Positions 9,236-22,583 of a stretch of 64,000 nt of DNA are shown piece after piece. A program made the translations under genes and the position numbers. Position 1 is the first letter of the stretch; each line of letters opens with the position of its first letter. The notes below the pieces were generated by a model that searched no databases, was not told where the DNA came from, and saw only the letters and a list, made by a program, of their open reading frames with translations. The stretch lies in contig OZ024872.1 in the NCBI GenBank assembly GCA_964017185.1, forward strand, positions 47,206,188-47,270,187. The letters run 5' to 3'. The DNA comes from Rugalucina vietnamica. Lineage: Eukaryota > Mollusca > Bivalvia > Lucinida > Lucinidae.

Positions 9236-9980
9236 TGTTTAAGTGTTGGATTAAGTCTGACAACATGAGCATTGATTTCAAAGTGTTTAGTTCAAAGACC
9301 AGGCAGAATATTTGCTTAGTGTTATCAGAGCCTAAGAGTGCTCAATAAGGATTCAATTTCTTCTTCATTTGAAATGCTACTTCGTGATCAAACCATGTTC
9401 TCCAGGCGAAGCTGTCTTTGTTGGAGCTACATGTAAAATATAGTAAAAGTTGTCAGGTTTCAAAGTTCAGTTGAATGAATAAGAGAATGAGATAAAGCAT
9501 GGATTTGCCATAAGTCTAATTCTGTGCTTCTGTCATAGTCAGATTGAATCCTTTCATGTAGATAAAAGTATATTTCATAAATGTTGTTGTCCTTCTTTTA
9601 CCTCCATTAATGATGTATTTGTATATTTGATGTTGAGAGACTGTCAACTTCACAATCATGTTGAAACCAACCAGAAGATTAAGGGTTCTGTGAATGCTCA
9701 CCCAGTACTATAAGGTCTATGACAAACACAGTCCAAAATGCTATATATTAAGTAACAGTGAAATCAGTCCACTCTATAATAAGCTCACCTGAGCCAAAGG
9801 CTCATCACGTGAGATTATGAAGGTTGGGGATTGACTGCATTTAAGTTTTAGAGCAGATTGCATCAAGCTCCCCATACAATCTCTGGTTCTTATGTGTTTA
9901 GGGTTTCTACCAAATACTAGCATGGCGGCCAAAAAGTCTGGTTCATGTATGATGATGGACAAGTGCAGCATCATGCAGGT
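9236..9980. other. MRPS10 3' UTR / intergenic, no gene recognised
   Basis: No coding signal. A fragment at 9780-9815 (AGCTCACCTGAGCCAAAGGCTC) is an isolated copy of the family-B terminal hairpin. Confidence 0.5.
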
Positions 9981-9984
9981 TATC

Positions 9985-10500
9985 CATGGTCGGGGGAAAA
10001 AGTTGGGGGGGGGGGGAATATTTTTTCAAGGTCAAGGAATTTTGACATCTGTCAGGGAATTTTGCATTTTCAGCCAAAAGTTGGGGGGGAAAAAGTCAGG
10101 GAATTTTGAAAAAGACAGGTTTTGCTGTTTTATGTATTTTCTTTCCCACCAGGTGTCTATGTTGGGACTTTTAAATTAAATTTCATCAATTCCTGGTCCC
10201 TATATTTACTTTATGAATTGCAAAGATTAGCAAGAATAATGGCATTTCCTACATGTATGGATTTTAAGTATTAAGAGCATTATATTTTCATCAATAGTAA
10301 AGCATTACATGTATTAATTAAATTTCACATTATTCTTTGCGAAGAAACCAAAGAGTGGCGCCACTCGCCTCCCCATGTGTGAGAAAATTACATGCAAAAT
10401 ACACAAAGCTGAGTCAGGGAAACTTGAATAGAGTCAGGAATTGTCAGGGAATTTTGCTTTGCTCAAATTACACCCTGGCATGGGTGTAATACATCAGGGA
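9985..10500. repeat. Repeat with recurring GTCAGGGAATTTTG motifs (element J)
   Basis: The motif CAGGGAATTTTG or close variants occurs about five times (near 10050, 10095, 10440). A poly-G run lies near 10006-10017 and an ending ACCCTGGCATGGGTGTAAT near 10470. Possibly a transposon with internal motif arrays; the ends are not well defined. Confidence 0.45.
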
Positions 10501-10750
10501 GCTTTTACTTTTGAGACCAACTGCTGTAGAGCTATGACAGGCAGATACCATGAACAAGGTCTTTTTGACTGTCCAATAGTATTGCAAAGCTGAAATTTGG
10601 CCTGGCGTGAAAGTTTGGTATTTCCGATATTAGAGCATTACCCAACAATCTCATACCCACTGCATTTCTTTCAAGTTTTCTACTCTTTGCACCACTAACG
10701 CCAACATCCTCGTCTTTATGAAGGGGCAAAGTGAAATAAATGTTTTAAAT

Positions 10751-10922
10751 GAGCCACCGCTTGTGAAAACCAACAATCTGCATAGGCGAAACGCGGATAG
10801 TAACAATTCCTCTACTTTCTTAATCCCAAATTTCCAGCCTGTAACCATCATCTGTGACTACAGCCTGGTTTGTGTCGGACCTGGTCGGAACCCAAATTGT
10901 TGGTTTTCTCACGCACAGGCTC
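10751..10922. mobile_element. Family A MITE, copy 6 (inner palindrome deleted)
   Basis: GAGCCACCGCTTGTG to CTCACGCACAGGCTC, flanked by AAAT on both sides (4-bp target duplication). The central palindrome is missing. Confidence 0.85.
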
Positions 10923-11504
10923 AAATTGTAATATACAAATGGGCAAAGTATACAGCCATAGCTTGTGTAAATATTTTGACTTTACCACTCTCTTGTTCAG
11001 ACTTGCAAATTACCACTTGTAAGTGGTGATTAACTGTTTTTCAGCACCACTACACAGGAAGGCATCAAAAATGTTAATCAAAGCCTTGATAGGCTAGATC
11101 ACAGGGTCCTAAAATGATTATTTTTGTTACTTTTGCCCTTGTGTAGTGCAAAATGAACATAGAAACAAAAAAACTGATAATTGAAGGATATGAAAAAAAA
11201 ATCAGAATCATAAAATGGATTTCAGGACATTGTTACCCAGAAATTTAAAAAAAAAAAACGCAAGTCCCTGTGGGCTGGATGATGACTGTTGAAATTGACG
11301 CTTTACGTCCCAGTCAACAGCTATGGTCATGTCGGGAAGTTGCCTCAATTTTGACTTTTTCCAAGACCAAACTTTCATAAAACAATGTGTTCTCCACCTT
11401 TGGTTTTAACTAGACACCCTTCTGCACAAGCAACAAAATCCCTCAGATTGACAGAAAAGCACGAGTTCATTAAAGGTAACTAGAAGGAGTTTTCAGAGGA
11501 AAAC
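10923..11504. other. Intergenic; SINE 3' fragment only
   Basis: No gene seen. 11289-11345 (GACGCTTTACGTCCCAGTC..GTCGGGAAGTTGCCTC) matches the 3' end of the minus-strand SINE at 37143-37619, so this is a truncated copy. Confidence 0.6.
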
Positions 11505-12740
11505 ATATGTCCCCCCTCTCTGCGCCAACCCACTTTTAATTTTGTAAATTTTTACATATAACCCTAAAAATATATACCAACAGACATTTTAAATTAAAAC
11601 CAATATATAGCAACAGACATTTTAAAATATCACATGTTTCAGCTGTAAAAAGTAATGGACCACCTCGGCCCCATCCCTAAATATTTACAAAAATGCAATT
11701 TTGAACATAAATCAAGGGCCATAACTGTAAGGTCATTTGACGAAATTTACCCATCTACAATCCCAAACCAATCCTTGTCGGTATCAACTCATATGCAAAG
11801 TTTGAAGAAAATCGGTCAAAAACTACTCAAGTTAGAGAGCGGAAACGAACAAAATGCAATTTTTAACCTCAATCAAGGGCCATAACTCCAAGGTCATTTG
11901 ACGAAATTTACCCATCTACAATCCCAAACCACTCCTTGCCGGTATCAACTAATATGCAAAGTTTGAAGAAAATTGGTGAAAAAACTACTCAAGTTAGAGA
12001 GCGGAAACGAAAAAAATGCAATTTTTAACCTCAATCAAGGGCCATAACTCTAAGGTCATTAGACAAAATTTACCCATCTACAATCCTAAACCACTCCTTG
12101 CCGGTATCAAATCATATGCAAAGTTTGAAGAAAATTGGTCAAAAACTACTCAAGTTAAAGAGCGGAAACGAACAAAATGCAATTTTTAACATCAATCAAG
12201 GGCCATAACTCTAAGGTCGTTTGACGAAATTTACCCATCTACAATCCCAAACCACTCCTTGTCGATATCAACTCATAAGCAAAGTTTGAAGAAAATCGGT
12301 CAAAAACTACTCAAGTTAGAGAGCGTAAACGCACAAAATGCGATTTCTAACCTTAATCAAGGGCCATAACTCTAAGGTCGTTTTACGAAATTTACCCATC
12401 TACAATCCCAAACCACTCCTTGCTGGTATCAACTAATATGCAAAGTTTGAAGAAAATCGGTCAAAAACTACTCCAGTTAGAGAGCGGAAACGAATGGAGA
12501 CACCAGGATTTTCAAACAGTTAATTGACCTTTGTGACCTTGAAAATTAGGTCAAGGTCACCGAAATCTAATCACTCTATTCGGCTGTCCCAATGAAGTTT
12601 CTGTGCCAGTTTGGTCTAAATCCATCCAGTGGTTCAGGAGATATCGTGCAGACAAAAAGCTACGCCGCCGACGCTGACGCCGCCGACAGGATCCACACCA
12701 AAAACAATCTGTCCCCCACCCCTTTGGAGGGGGGACATAA
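11505..12740 (+). mobile_element. Family D tandem-unit cassette (five units of about 162 bp)
   Basis: The header is TATGTCCCCCCTCT; the end is a hairpin GTCCCCCACCCC..GGAGGGGGGACATAA that inverts the header. In between, five units carry CAAGGGCCATAACT (near 11714, 11875, 12035, 12198, 12358), each followed by AAGGTCRTTTGACG and AAAAACTACTCAAGTTAGAG. The core ends in TAGGTCAAGGTCACCG and a GCCGCCGACGCTGACGCCG stretch. An open frame at 11655-11885 is a by-product of the units. Confidence 0.85.
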
Positions 12741-13011
12741 TCAAAGAGTGGTTACGTAGTGGCATACTGTGGCTTCCAAATAAGTTGTTAATTGCCCTGC
12801 TGATAAGTGACATATGGCCAATACTCGGGGCATACTCGTATTAAATGCTGCTATTTCTACATTTCCAACTGTATAAATGTTTTGAAAACTTTGTAATAAA
12901 TTTTCACGTGAAATTTCGGCACGTGATGATTGGTATTTATTCATCACGTGTAAATAGCTTCATATTTCTTAGATATGAAAACTTGTTGCCAAATTTTAAC
13001 ATGCATGTATA
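12741..13011. other. Intergenic, nothing recognised
   Basis: AT-rich, with two CACGTG motifs (12905, 12944 region) and no coding signal. Confidence 0.5.
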
Positions 13012-14189
13012 CAGGCTGTCAACCAAGTCTTCTAAAAAATATAGGAGTTTATATAGGATTTTTTTCTAAGAAATATAGGAGGTTTTAGCTCATTTTGAGG
13101 AAAAATATAGGAGTTTTCTCGTGAAAATCGCTTCATTCTATGCTCTTATACTAACAATCCTTACCTTCACACTCACTTTTTCCACATTAATTAATGTCTA
13201 AAATATCTAGATAAAGTAGCCATTCAGTTCCACATCATCCAATCCAGACAGGTGACCATTCATGTGATGATGAAGTGTGCTGAAGCATTATGCAGGATGG
13301 TGATACTACACAGGCCCATTAGCTGACTCTCAGAATACAAAGGCATTCTGTTGGCATGCAAACAAAGGCTTTTTCATTAAAAAATATATATATACAGAGA
13401 ATAAAGCGAAGATTAAGGTCACCTTTTTTCTACTTCTAAACTTAGACCTACTTTTATTTTTCACTAAAAGTAACAAATATGAAAAAAAATTCATAGTGAG
13501 AGGGTGAGTTATCATATTCTTTCTCAAAGGTAAAATAAATCTACAACTCTGAATCTTTGGGGAAATTCCTAAGTCTATAATATAGAAAAGAATGTTTATT
13601 AATACATGTACTGTATGTAATAATCCTGTGAAATCAGGCAGGGGTCTGGGGGCCGCCTAGGCCCCCAGAAGCTCTAGGGTACATACCTTTGTCTCACGTG
13701 ATCTCAGCCTTTCCTGGGATCAATTGTACACTGTACAGTTGCATTAATTTACAACAAAATTAAGGCATAGGAAGAAAGAAAATAGATTAAAAAAAGATAC
13801 AATATAAAAAACATGACAACTTTGATGGAAACTAGGATATATAATTCATTAAATGTTATGAAAATGGGACATGCTTTGGACTTATAAGTAACCCTGACTA
13901 AGGAGTAAGGGGTAACATAATGACCATTTATGCACTTTATAATATACAGTATGAATACGATTTTATTTAAAAAAATAAAGAATGAAAAATAAATAGGCAG
14001 TTTCAGAGCACTACCATTTGCTATATATATGATCATTGAATTTCATCGACAACAAATTTTCCTGAAAATATAGGAAATATTTTAAAAATATAGGAGATAT
14101 TATAGGAATATAGGAGGTGCTTAAAAATATAGGATTTGGACCCAAAATATAGGAGTTTAATAGGAATATAGGAATTGGTTGACAGCCTG
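13012..14189. mobile_element. TIR element K with ATATAGGA arrays
   Basis: The ends CAGGCTGTCAACCAA and TTGGTTGACAGCCTG form exact inverted repeats. TGTATA flanks both sides (13006-13011 and 14190-14195), a 6-bp target duplication. Near each end the octamer ATATAGGA recurs, about four times on the left and about nine on the right, in the same orientation. No transposase frame is visible, so it is non-autonomous. Confidence 0.85.
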
Positions 14190-14244
14190 TGTATATAATA
14201 TGAAGAACTAGAGTCCAAATTTTAACATATCATTTTAAATATGA

Positions 14245-14980
14245 AGAACTCGAGTCGAAAGCAAAGACGCTTCAGATGATTGTTTCATTACGAAAACACG
14301 CCCATGTTATAAATAAAATTTTCTTAAGTTGTAAAAATTGAACATTTTCATTAGAAAACTTTTGATAATTTTCTTATATTTGCTCAAAACATCGAATGCG
14401 GGTACACGTTAGACTCAGACCTTCAGCTGCTGTTTACAATCTCCATGCATGTATACACAGAAACATTCCGAATGTGTCACACAGCCTCAGTGGCAAGCGT
14501 GTACTAACCGGGAAAAATGTTTTACTTTACACATCTAATTTTTCAAACACGAAATTCACTGTGATAACTAAATCCTGCTCACCCTCACTTCGCCTACTGT
14601 TCATCGAGATATTTAATTTTGTCTCCAGATTATGTTCCATAAGAAAAAAGTCTCTGATCCATAATCTGTGAGATTTACATTCAGCTAGAGCATTTGCGCC
14701 CATTTTTGGTCCGCAATGCTAAGCCAATCAGAGAGCAGCTATCCATGCTCATGTGCCAAAGCGCGCACCTAGACGTCAAGGCACCCCCATGACGTCAAGG
14801 TCGAGTTCGGATGCACTCATAACGTGTCAACTATGTGTGATCCTGTTTTATTCAGTCGGAAATTATTTTGATCAAATAGAACCATCAAGGTCCGCAACGT
14901 AAAGTAGTGGAGTGAGGTTTCGCAACTAGGTACACGTTAGAACCGCCTCGCCGATCAATGTTTTGGAGCAAAAATAATGA
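14245..14980. mobile_element. Family G remnants around an unidentified insert
   Basis: 14300-14425 and 14930-14980 hold split G sequence (CTCAAAACATCGAATGCGGG and GTTAGAACCGCCTCGCCG). Between them lies about 500 bp that I do not recognise, with CpG-containing segments and GACGTCAAG repeats near 14770-14800. The G element continues at 16925 beyond cassette B1. Confidence 0.5.
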
Positions 14981-16927
14981 CCAGAGGACCAATGGTCCTG
15001 ATATCGCTCACCTGAGATTTTGTATTTGATGAACGACCTTTGGCTAAAATGGAAACTTGACCTCAAATACTCACATAATTATTTACACTATAAACTGTCT
15101 GTATCTACTAACTTTCAGATCTTTCTGGTAATATTTGACCTTTCTGTTTAAATTAACAGTTTAATAGGTCAAGGTCAACCCAATGTCATGATTTATATAA
15201 ACTAAGAAGGGCCACTTGCCTCCAGAGCCCCCAATGCTACATATCAAGTTTCATTGAAATCGGTCTACCGATTCCAGAAAAGTTGATTTTTAAAGGATTT
15301 TACCACATATATGGGCATGGCGGCCATCTTGGTCATGTGACCTGGACCATTTATATAAACTTTGGTTCCCCCTTCCTAAGGATACCACATATAAAATTTG
15401 GCTTTTTGGTGAAGTGGTTTCTGAGAAAATTAAGTTTGAAATTTAATATGTAAATGACCTTTGGCCAATGTCAAGAGATGACCTTGACCTTGAATACTCA
15501 TAGGACTTCATTAACTCAATAAGTTATATGTACGTACCATTTTTCAGGTCACAGGCCACAATACTTCCTGAAAAATCCAATGTTTTCCATTTTTTCCATT
15601 GAGAAATCTATGTGACCAATGTTGACCTTGCCATAAAATAGGTCAAGGTCAACCCAAGGGCATGATTTATACAAACTATGATGGGCCAGAGTCCCCAATG
15701 CTACATACCAAGTTTTATTGAAATCGGTCCAGCAGTTCCAGAGAAGATTTTTTAAGGTTTTTACCATATATGGGCATGGCAGCCATCTTGGTCATGTGAC
15801 CTAGACCATTTATACAAACTTTGATTTCCCTTCCCTAAGGATACCACATATAAAATTTGGCTTTGCTTGGTGAAGTGGTTCCTGAGAAAATTAAGTTTTA
15901 AATTTAATATGTAAATGACCTTTGGCCAAGGTCAAGAGATGATCTTGACCTTGAAAACTCATAGGACTTCATTAACTCAATAAGTTGTATGTATGTACCA
16001 ACTTTCAGGTCACAGGCCACAAAACTTCCTGAAAAACCCAATGTTTTCACTTTACATTGAAAAGCCTCTGTGACCAAAGTTGACCTTGCCATAAAATATG
16101 TCAAGGTCAACCAAAGGTCATGATTTATACAAACTATGATGGGCCAGAGTCCCCAATGCTACATACGAAGTTTTATTGAAATCGGTCCAGCAGTTCCAGA
16201 GAAGATTTTTTAAGGTTTTTACCATATATTGGCATGGCAGTCATCTTGGTCATGTGACCTAGACCATTTATACAAACTTTGATTTCCCTTCCCTAAGGAT
16301 ACCACATATAAAATTTGGCTCTGCTTGGTGAAGTGGTTCCTGAGAAAATTAAGTTTTAAATTTAATATGTAAATGACCTTTGGTGGCCAAGGTCAAGAGA
16401 TGATCTTGACCTTGAAAACTCATAGGACTTCATTAACTCAATAAGTTGTACATGTATGTATGTACCAACTTTCAGGTCACAGGCCACAAAACTTCCTGAA
16501 AAATCCAATGTTTTCACTTTACATTGAAAAGCCTATGTGACCAATGTTGACCTTGCCATAAAATATGTCAAGGTCAACCAAAGGTCATGATTTATACAAA
16601 CTATGATGGGCCAAAGTCCCTAATGCTACATACCAAGTTTTATTGAAATCGGTCCAGCAGTTCCAAAGAAGATTTTTTAAGGTTTTTACCATATATGGGC
16701 ATGGCGGCCATCTTGGTCATGTGACCTGGACCATTTATACAAACTTTAGTTCCCCCTTCCTAAGGATGCTCCACATGAAGTTTGGCATTGATTGGAACAG
16801 GGGTTCCAGAGGAGAAGATCTTTGAAAAGTGTGAACAACGACAGCGACGACAACGATAACGACAACGACGGAGCATGGCCATCCTATAAGCTCACCTTTT
16901 GAGCCTTTGGCTCAGGTGAGCTAAAAA
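14981..16927 (+). mobile_element. Family B tandem-unit cassette, copy 1
   Basis: The header is CCAGAGGACCAATGGTCCTG then GCTCACCTGAG. The core has four units of about 460 bp, each with GGGCATGGCGGCCATCTTGG (near 15314, 15773, 16233, 16698) and GGTCAAGGTCAACC. Then comes an ACGACAACGATAACGACAAC stretch, GGAGCATGGCCATCC, and the terminal hairpin AGCTCACC..GGTGAGCTAAAAA. It is inserted in a family-G element: GAGCAAAAATA precedes it and GGTATACCCCTG follows. Confidence 0.88.
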
Positions 16928-17010
16928 TAGGTATACCCCTGTATACCCCATTTTTACTATATAAAATTGAGGGATAATGGGGTATATATTACACGGACAT
17001 GGTTTTGTGA
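16928..17010. mobile_element. Family G right part, displaced by cassette B1
   Basis: GGTATACCCCTGTATACCCC..GGGGTATATATTACACGGACATG is the continuation of the G sequence broken at 14975. Confidence 0.7.
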
Positions 17011-17224
17011 TGTATCAAAATGTGAAGAACAAGCATAACTGCTTCTTGAACTCGTGAAATATTGAAATGTTACGTGACGCATCGAACCCACTCAAAAAGC
17101 GAACACCCTAATCACTACACTGAGAAAACTTGACAAGTTCGTCAGTACCAGTTTTTCACACAGATGTGAAAGAAAAATGTGAAATTAGAGATTCATCAAA
17201 ACTCAACCTGACCCTTTTAGAAAA

Positions 17225-18963
17225 CCAGAGGACCAATGGTCCTGTAAATGCTCACCTGAAATCTGGGATATGCGACCTCAGCTAATCTTGCCATAAAATA
17301 GGTCAAGGTCATCCCAGGGTCATAATTTATATAAATATTGTAGAGCTCCACTCACTGATGCTTCAGGCAGTTTCAAAATCATAGGTCTTCCCGTTTAGAA
17401 GAAAAAGATTTATGAAGGTTTTTGCTATTTATAGCAATGTCGGCCATCTTGGTCACGTGACCTGGACCATTTATATTAACTTTCATTACCCTTTCCTACC
17501 GATGCTCCACATAAAGTTTGGCTTTGATCAACTAAGCGGTTTCCGTGAAGATGTTTGAATATTTTATGGTCATATGTATAGCCCTGGGGCAGGGGCAGAC
17601 ATCCTGGGGAACATAAATCTTCTGTCCATTTGCATACCCCCAGCAAGTTTCCCCCCATTTAATTACATCTTACTAATTTTCCCCATTCATCTGCATGGGC
17701 AACCTATGTTGGCCTTGCCATAAAATAGGTCAAGGCCATCCCAAGGTCATGATTTATATAAACTTTGTAGAGCTCCTCTCCTTGATGCTTCATGCCAAGT
17801 TTCAAAATCATAGGCCTTCTGGTTCTGGAGAATATTTTTAAAGGTTTTTGCTATTTGTAGTTATGGCGGCCATCTTGGTCATGTGACCTTGACCATTTAT
17901 ATAAACTTTCATTCTCCCTTCCTAAGAATGCTCCACATAAAGTTTAGCTTTGATTGGCCAAGCAGTTTCAGAGGAGAAGATCTTTGAATAATATGGTAAT
18001 ATACATGTATATTGCCCCAGGGTGGGGGCAGACCTGTCCCTGGGGTCCATTTTCTTTTCAAAAGCACAAGTTTTCAGTCCATTTGCCCATTTCCATAAAG
18101 TTTTTCTCTTCAAATGACATTTTGACAATTTTCCCCATTCAAATGCATGGGCGACCTATGTTGACCTTGCCGTAAAATAGGTCAAGGTCGTTCCAAGGTC
18201 ATGATTTATATAAACTTTGTACAGCTCCTCTCCCTGATGCTTCATGCCAAGTTTCAAAATCGAAGGCCTTCTGATTCTGGAGATGTTTAAAGGTTTTCGC
18301 TATTTATAGCCATGGCGGCCATCTTGGTCATGTGACCATGACCATTTATATAAAGTTCCGTTCCCCAATCCCAAGGATACTACATATACATGTAGTTTGG
18401 CTTTGATTGGTCGAGTGGTTACTGAGAAAATTAAATTTTACATTTAATTTGTAAATGACCTTTGGCAAAGGTCAAGAAATGACCTTGACCTTTTATACTC
18501 ACAACACTTCATTAGCTCAACATGTCTGTATCTACCAACTTTCAGGTCACAGGCTACAAAACTTCCTGAAAAATTCAATGTTTTCACTTTTTTCCAATGA
18601 AAAGCTTATGTAAGCAAAATTAAAATAGGTCAAGGTCAACCCAAGGTCATGATTTATATAAACTATGATGGGCCAGAGTCCCCAGTGCTACATATCAAGT
18701 TTCGTTGAAATCGGTCCACCGGTTCCAGAGAAGATGATTTTTTAATGGTTTTTACCATATATGGGCATGGCGGCCATCTCCATCATGTGACCTGGACCAT
18801 TCATATAAACTTTCGTTCCCCCTTCCTAAGGATGCTGCACATGAAATTTGGCTTTGATTGGCCCAGCGGTTTCAGAGGAGATCTTCGACATTGTGGACGG
18901 ACGACGGAGCATGGCCATCCTATAAGCTCACCTTGTGAGCCTTCCGCTCAGGTGAGCTAAAAA
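17225..18963 (+). mobile_element. Family B tandem-unit cassette, copy 2
   Basis: Same header and terminal hairpin as copy 1. Four units place the CGGCCATCTTGGTCA block near 17431, 17868, 18311 and 18770 (spacing 437-459). TCAAGGTCA half-sites occur near 17300, 18180 and 18630. It ends GACGGACGACGGAGCATGG and the GAGCTAAAAA hairpin. Confidence 0.88.
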
Positions 18964-19417
18964 TTAATCAACTTGACAAATCTTGAACATTGAAATGCAA
19001 GTTTTAATTTTCATTTTTCAACAGTCAGGCTCTTTCGCTTCATGCTCAAATGTTTAGTTTGGCGTGCAAATATTAGGTTCTCAGTCGACCCTCGTGTAAA
19101 AGAAAAGAAAAATACAAAATTTGAATATTGAAATACATTGTTTTCTATTCACAAAATTATCAGGGTTTAAGAAAATGCTATATTCTGAGTTATGCTAATG
19201 ACTTGTCTTTCTCAGCCACCTTTGCACAATGAGATAGCTAGGTCTTAACTGGTTGGGGTCCAGTGCCTGCTGTGTTAATGAAGTGCTGGTCCAATTATTC
19301 AATTAAACTGGAGGACCAAAAATGGTCCTCTTTTGTGTGCTTATTCACCAGAGTGTAGATGGGTAGCCACCTTGCTGGGAAGGAGCAGATCAATGAGCTC
19401 TTCATTTGGTGTTATAT
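18964..19417. other. Intergenic, nothing recognised
   Basis: No coding or RNA signal. A short palindromic GGACCAAAAATGGTCC at 19312 resembles a family-B header fragment. Confidence 0.5.
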
Positions 19418-19646
19418 GAGCCTGTGCATGAGAAAACACATTTTGGCGTTTTGACCAAGTCTGATACAATCTGGGCTGTACAGTCACAGAAGTAGGCTAG
19501 AAGCTTGAAATTTCGGATTTAAGAAGAGAAATTGTACTATCTGTGTAGCGAAAATAAAGGTGCTGATCAGCTGTGCAGTTACTGCACAGCTGATCTGCGC
19601 CTTTGTTTCCAATAGGCAATAATCCTGTTTTCTCACGACACGGCTA
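19418..19646. mobile_element. Family A MITE, copy 7
   Basis: GAGCCTGTGCATGAG to CTCACGACACGGCT with an ATAT 4-bp flank on both sides and the inner palindrome around GCAGTTACTGC. Confidence 0.85.
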
Positions 19647-20846
19647 ATATGTGATGCAACATTCCTTTTCTTTCCCGCCTGGTATGTGGATTGGGATTTT
19701 CATAATTTATCGATTTCTTATTCATCTGCAAAGGCCTCTTCTGTTAATATTTAAATGTGGTGCAAAGTGATACAAAACAGTTCAACAAATAGTTCTTTAT
19801 TCATAAATCAAGGTACATTGTATTAGACTGTAATGGTTACTAGTCAGTTGTGTCTCTTTTGAAACTTTTTTGCACCGAAATATTTAGGTGCCCTTACAGG
19901 ATAAAATTACACCTGCATCTATTTAAGTGACATCTACACCTTAAAACATGTCCCGAGACAAACAGGACAATCTCTTATTAAAATTTTATCAGAAGTAGCA
20001 CACTGCTGACCTTGGAGAAAAGCTGCTTAACTTTTGGGGCATTTTAGTTGTGGTAAAATATTGTGATGGAGAAATACAGCATTACTACAGATAAGAAGAA
20101 TAAATCACTTGAATATAAAATTGGGCAAGATCTAACCTTGAACTGTGATAGGATGTCAACAGCAGGTAACAAGGGTAATCATAAAATCTTGATAGACTGG
20201 AAGTTTGGTTAGATCACAGGTAGTGAGGCTAACTATATAATCTCGATCAAATTCTCCCATATAACTATTACATGGGAAATAAGCTGCCATTGAGCATGTG
20301 AAAAACAAGACTTTACAATGGGCAAATATTGCACCTTCATTTTTTTTTTCATTAGATCTTTCTTGATTCATGCTAACGCGATTTATCACGCCCTCTATCG
20401 GCAGGCAGAGCCTCCATGAGGGCGTGATCACCTACCTATCAAAAACCGCTTCACGTTCTTAAAAAATTTAGAGGGCCAAACAGAGAACAGGATTCCCATT
20501 TTACCCATAATGCAACGCATTGTTTACATTGTATTGGTTTTTCAAAAATATACAGGTAAAAAATGACAAGGGAGTGGGAAAATGTGTTAAGTTTATGATA
20601 TTTTGTATTTCAAATAAATAATTATTCTTAAAATATTTTGTATATAAATGTTTTTCCCATGATGCACACGTGATCTCGGGAAAATACCCTTCCAACAATG
20701 CACAGCGATGACGTCATTCATGAAGAGAAAAATTAAGTGACGGATCCAGGCGTCTAAAATTAAGTATGCAAAAAGGATTCCATCTTGCTTTAGACAAATA
20801 TTTTTCAAGACAAGTTTGTATCTGACTTGATCAAAGACTCAGAATA
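19647..20846. other. Intergenic, no gene recognised
   Basis: Several short frames only. A small inverted pair ATCACGCCCTC / GAGGGCGTGAT spans 20387-20430. TTTATT at 19797 could be a minus-strand AATAAA. Confidence 0.45.
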
Positions 20847-20936
20847 CTGAATTTATCATGACGACAGTCCCACACATATCACTTTCAGGTAGGAATGGAT
20901 GAACTCTCTGTCTCACTTCGTCAACATAGTGTGCTG
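20847..20936 (-). CDS. Possible terminal exon of an unknown minus-strand gene
   Basis: On the minus strand, TTATTTTCATTTCAG precedes an open stretch reading HYVDEVRQRVHPFLPESD then MCGTVVMINSVF and a TGA. The acceptor is good and the amino-acid mix looks coding, but no partner exon was found. Splicing it after RBM4-like exon 4 would give an immediate stop. It may be a 3' UTR exon or a chance frame. Confidence 0.2.
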
Positions 20937-22059
20937 AAATGAAAATAAAACTTTATTTTAGATTACTAGGGCCCAATTTATTTATTTTTTGTTACATAAG
21001 GTTAAAGTGTCTACAGCACAGGGATACAAGTTTTGTACAAAGCTTTTTGTTTCAATTGTTTCACCATGAATAAGAAACACTAGAACAAATTTTAGATGCT
21101 GTGTTAACCATAATGATAAGGAACATTGACGGCACCAGCTACATTATCAAAGTGGCTCATACTCAAAGACGTGCTACCAAGATTATTGAGGAGTCTTTCA
21201 AAATGTATTCCTCTACTAAATTATATCAACATACCTTCAGGCTTTATGAAGTCAGGCCTTGAACATTTAAACCTTTTCTGATTCAGCATCTTCCCCACTT
21301 TTCAGCTAGTTCTGGACACTTTCAGTCTGGATAGCCTCAGGCCAGCTGCTTTAATGATCAGTCAATTCTACAAGAAAACCATGTTGTTCTTTATATGCAA
21401 TGAAAAACTATATAGTTGTCATAGTTTTATGTCAGATCTAATTTCCTCTAAAGTAATGCTAAATTTAATGCATCTATGTAGATTTCTTTCTTAAGTAAAT
21501 TCTATCCTGCTTTATTTACAACCCTTACATGCAATAACTTTCCAACGGCAACTGTCACGCGAAATTACTTACACGTGCGATAGTTTGTACAATGAATGAT
21601 ACTATTACCTCACGATATCCTCGTTACATTACATCTTCTGCGATCATCGATTCCGATCCTTTGCTGCGTTCCGTAGAGTTACTAAAGTGACATCTACTAT
21701 TCTTGAATATAATCAATACTGAACAGCTCAAAATGTTCATGATATAGCGATGATAAAAGTACATGTAATGCTATACACGTAATCAGTGTTATTTTAATTA
21801 CACTGAAAGCATATCTCAAGCTGCCGAAATATGAATTAAAAGATGCAGCAGCATATTGATGCAACTAATATTTCATCTATGTAGTAAGCATCGAATGCAT
21901 TATGATCATCCGATCAATGTCTTTCTGGGTCAAGAGCTATGCGATGCTGATTCGGCTGTCAAAGACCCCAAAGTAGCAGCCACTTCTTTTGGGGTGAATT
22001 CAAAACAGTGATATAAGCATTTTCACATTGACTGACAAACGAGTTTTACATTCACGAAA
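20937..22059. other. Intergenic or 3' flank, nothing recognised
   Basis: Non-repetitive AT-rich DNA with no supported feature. Confidence 0.45.
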
Positions 22060-22065
22060 TTTATT
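22060..22065 (-). terminator. Candidate polyadenylation signal of the lark/RBM4-like gene
   Basis: AATAAA on the minus strand, about 520 nt after the TGA of exon 5. Position only; no transcript support. Confidence 0.3.
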
Positions 22066-22583
22066 TCTTCAATTTTGTATGATTTGCCTTGGACAATAGA
22101 TATGAAACATGATATGAATGAAAAGTAGTGTTAAACAGGAATGGTGCTTAATTGATGATAACTGACAGTTTGTCAAGGTATGTGCACATATTTAAGAGAA
22201 TTTTTACTCAGAAATAAGGAATTTTGACCCTCAATTTTGTCATCATCAAAAATGCATCGTGCCTGCTTCACGTGTTGATTTTGATGGAAATGTCATGATA
22301 GACCTTATAAAGATAGAAATCAAAAACAGATTGATTGTAAGCATCACGATATTACGCACATTTTACAATGACAAAACCGATGAAAACAAACTAAAATCAT
22401 TGCTGAGTCACTATAAGAGCGCAGAATAAACAACAGAAGTCATATTTTTAAACACGATTCTGTAACACGTTCTTCATAGACGTAAACCGTGTTTGTCCCG
22501 AATGATATATCTTCTAAGATGATAATTCTTTGTTCACGTGAGACCGTCTCCTTTTTTCCGCGCTCTATCTTCTCGGTAGCGAC

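Noticed and set aside
20847-20936. Using this exon as an alternative 3' exon of the lark/RBM4-like gene
   Set aside because: The phase gives Gly-Thr-Leu-Cys-stop after exon 4; kept only as a low-confidence orphan exon.
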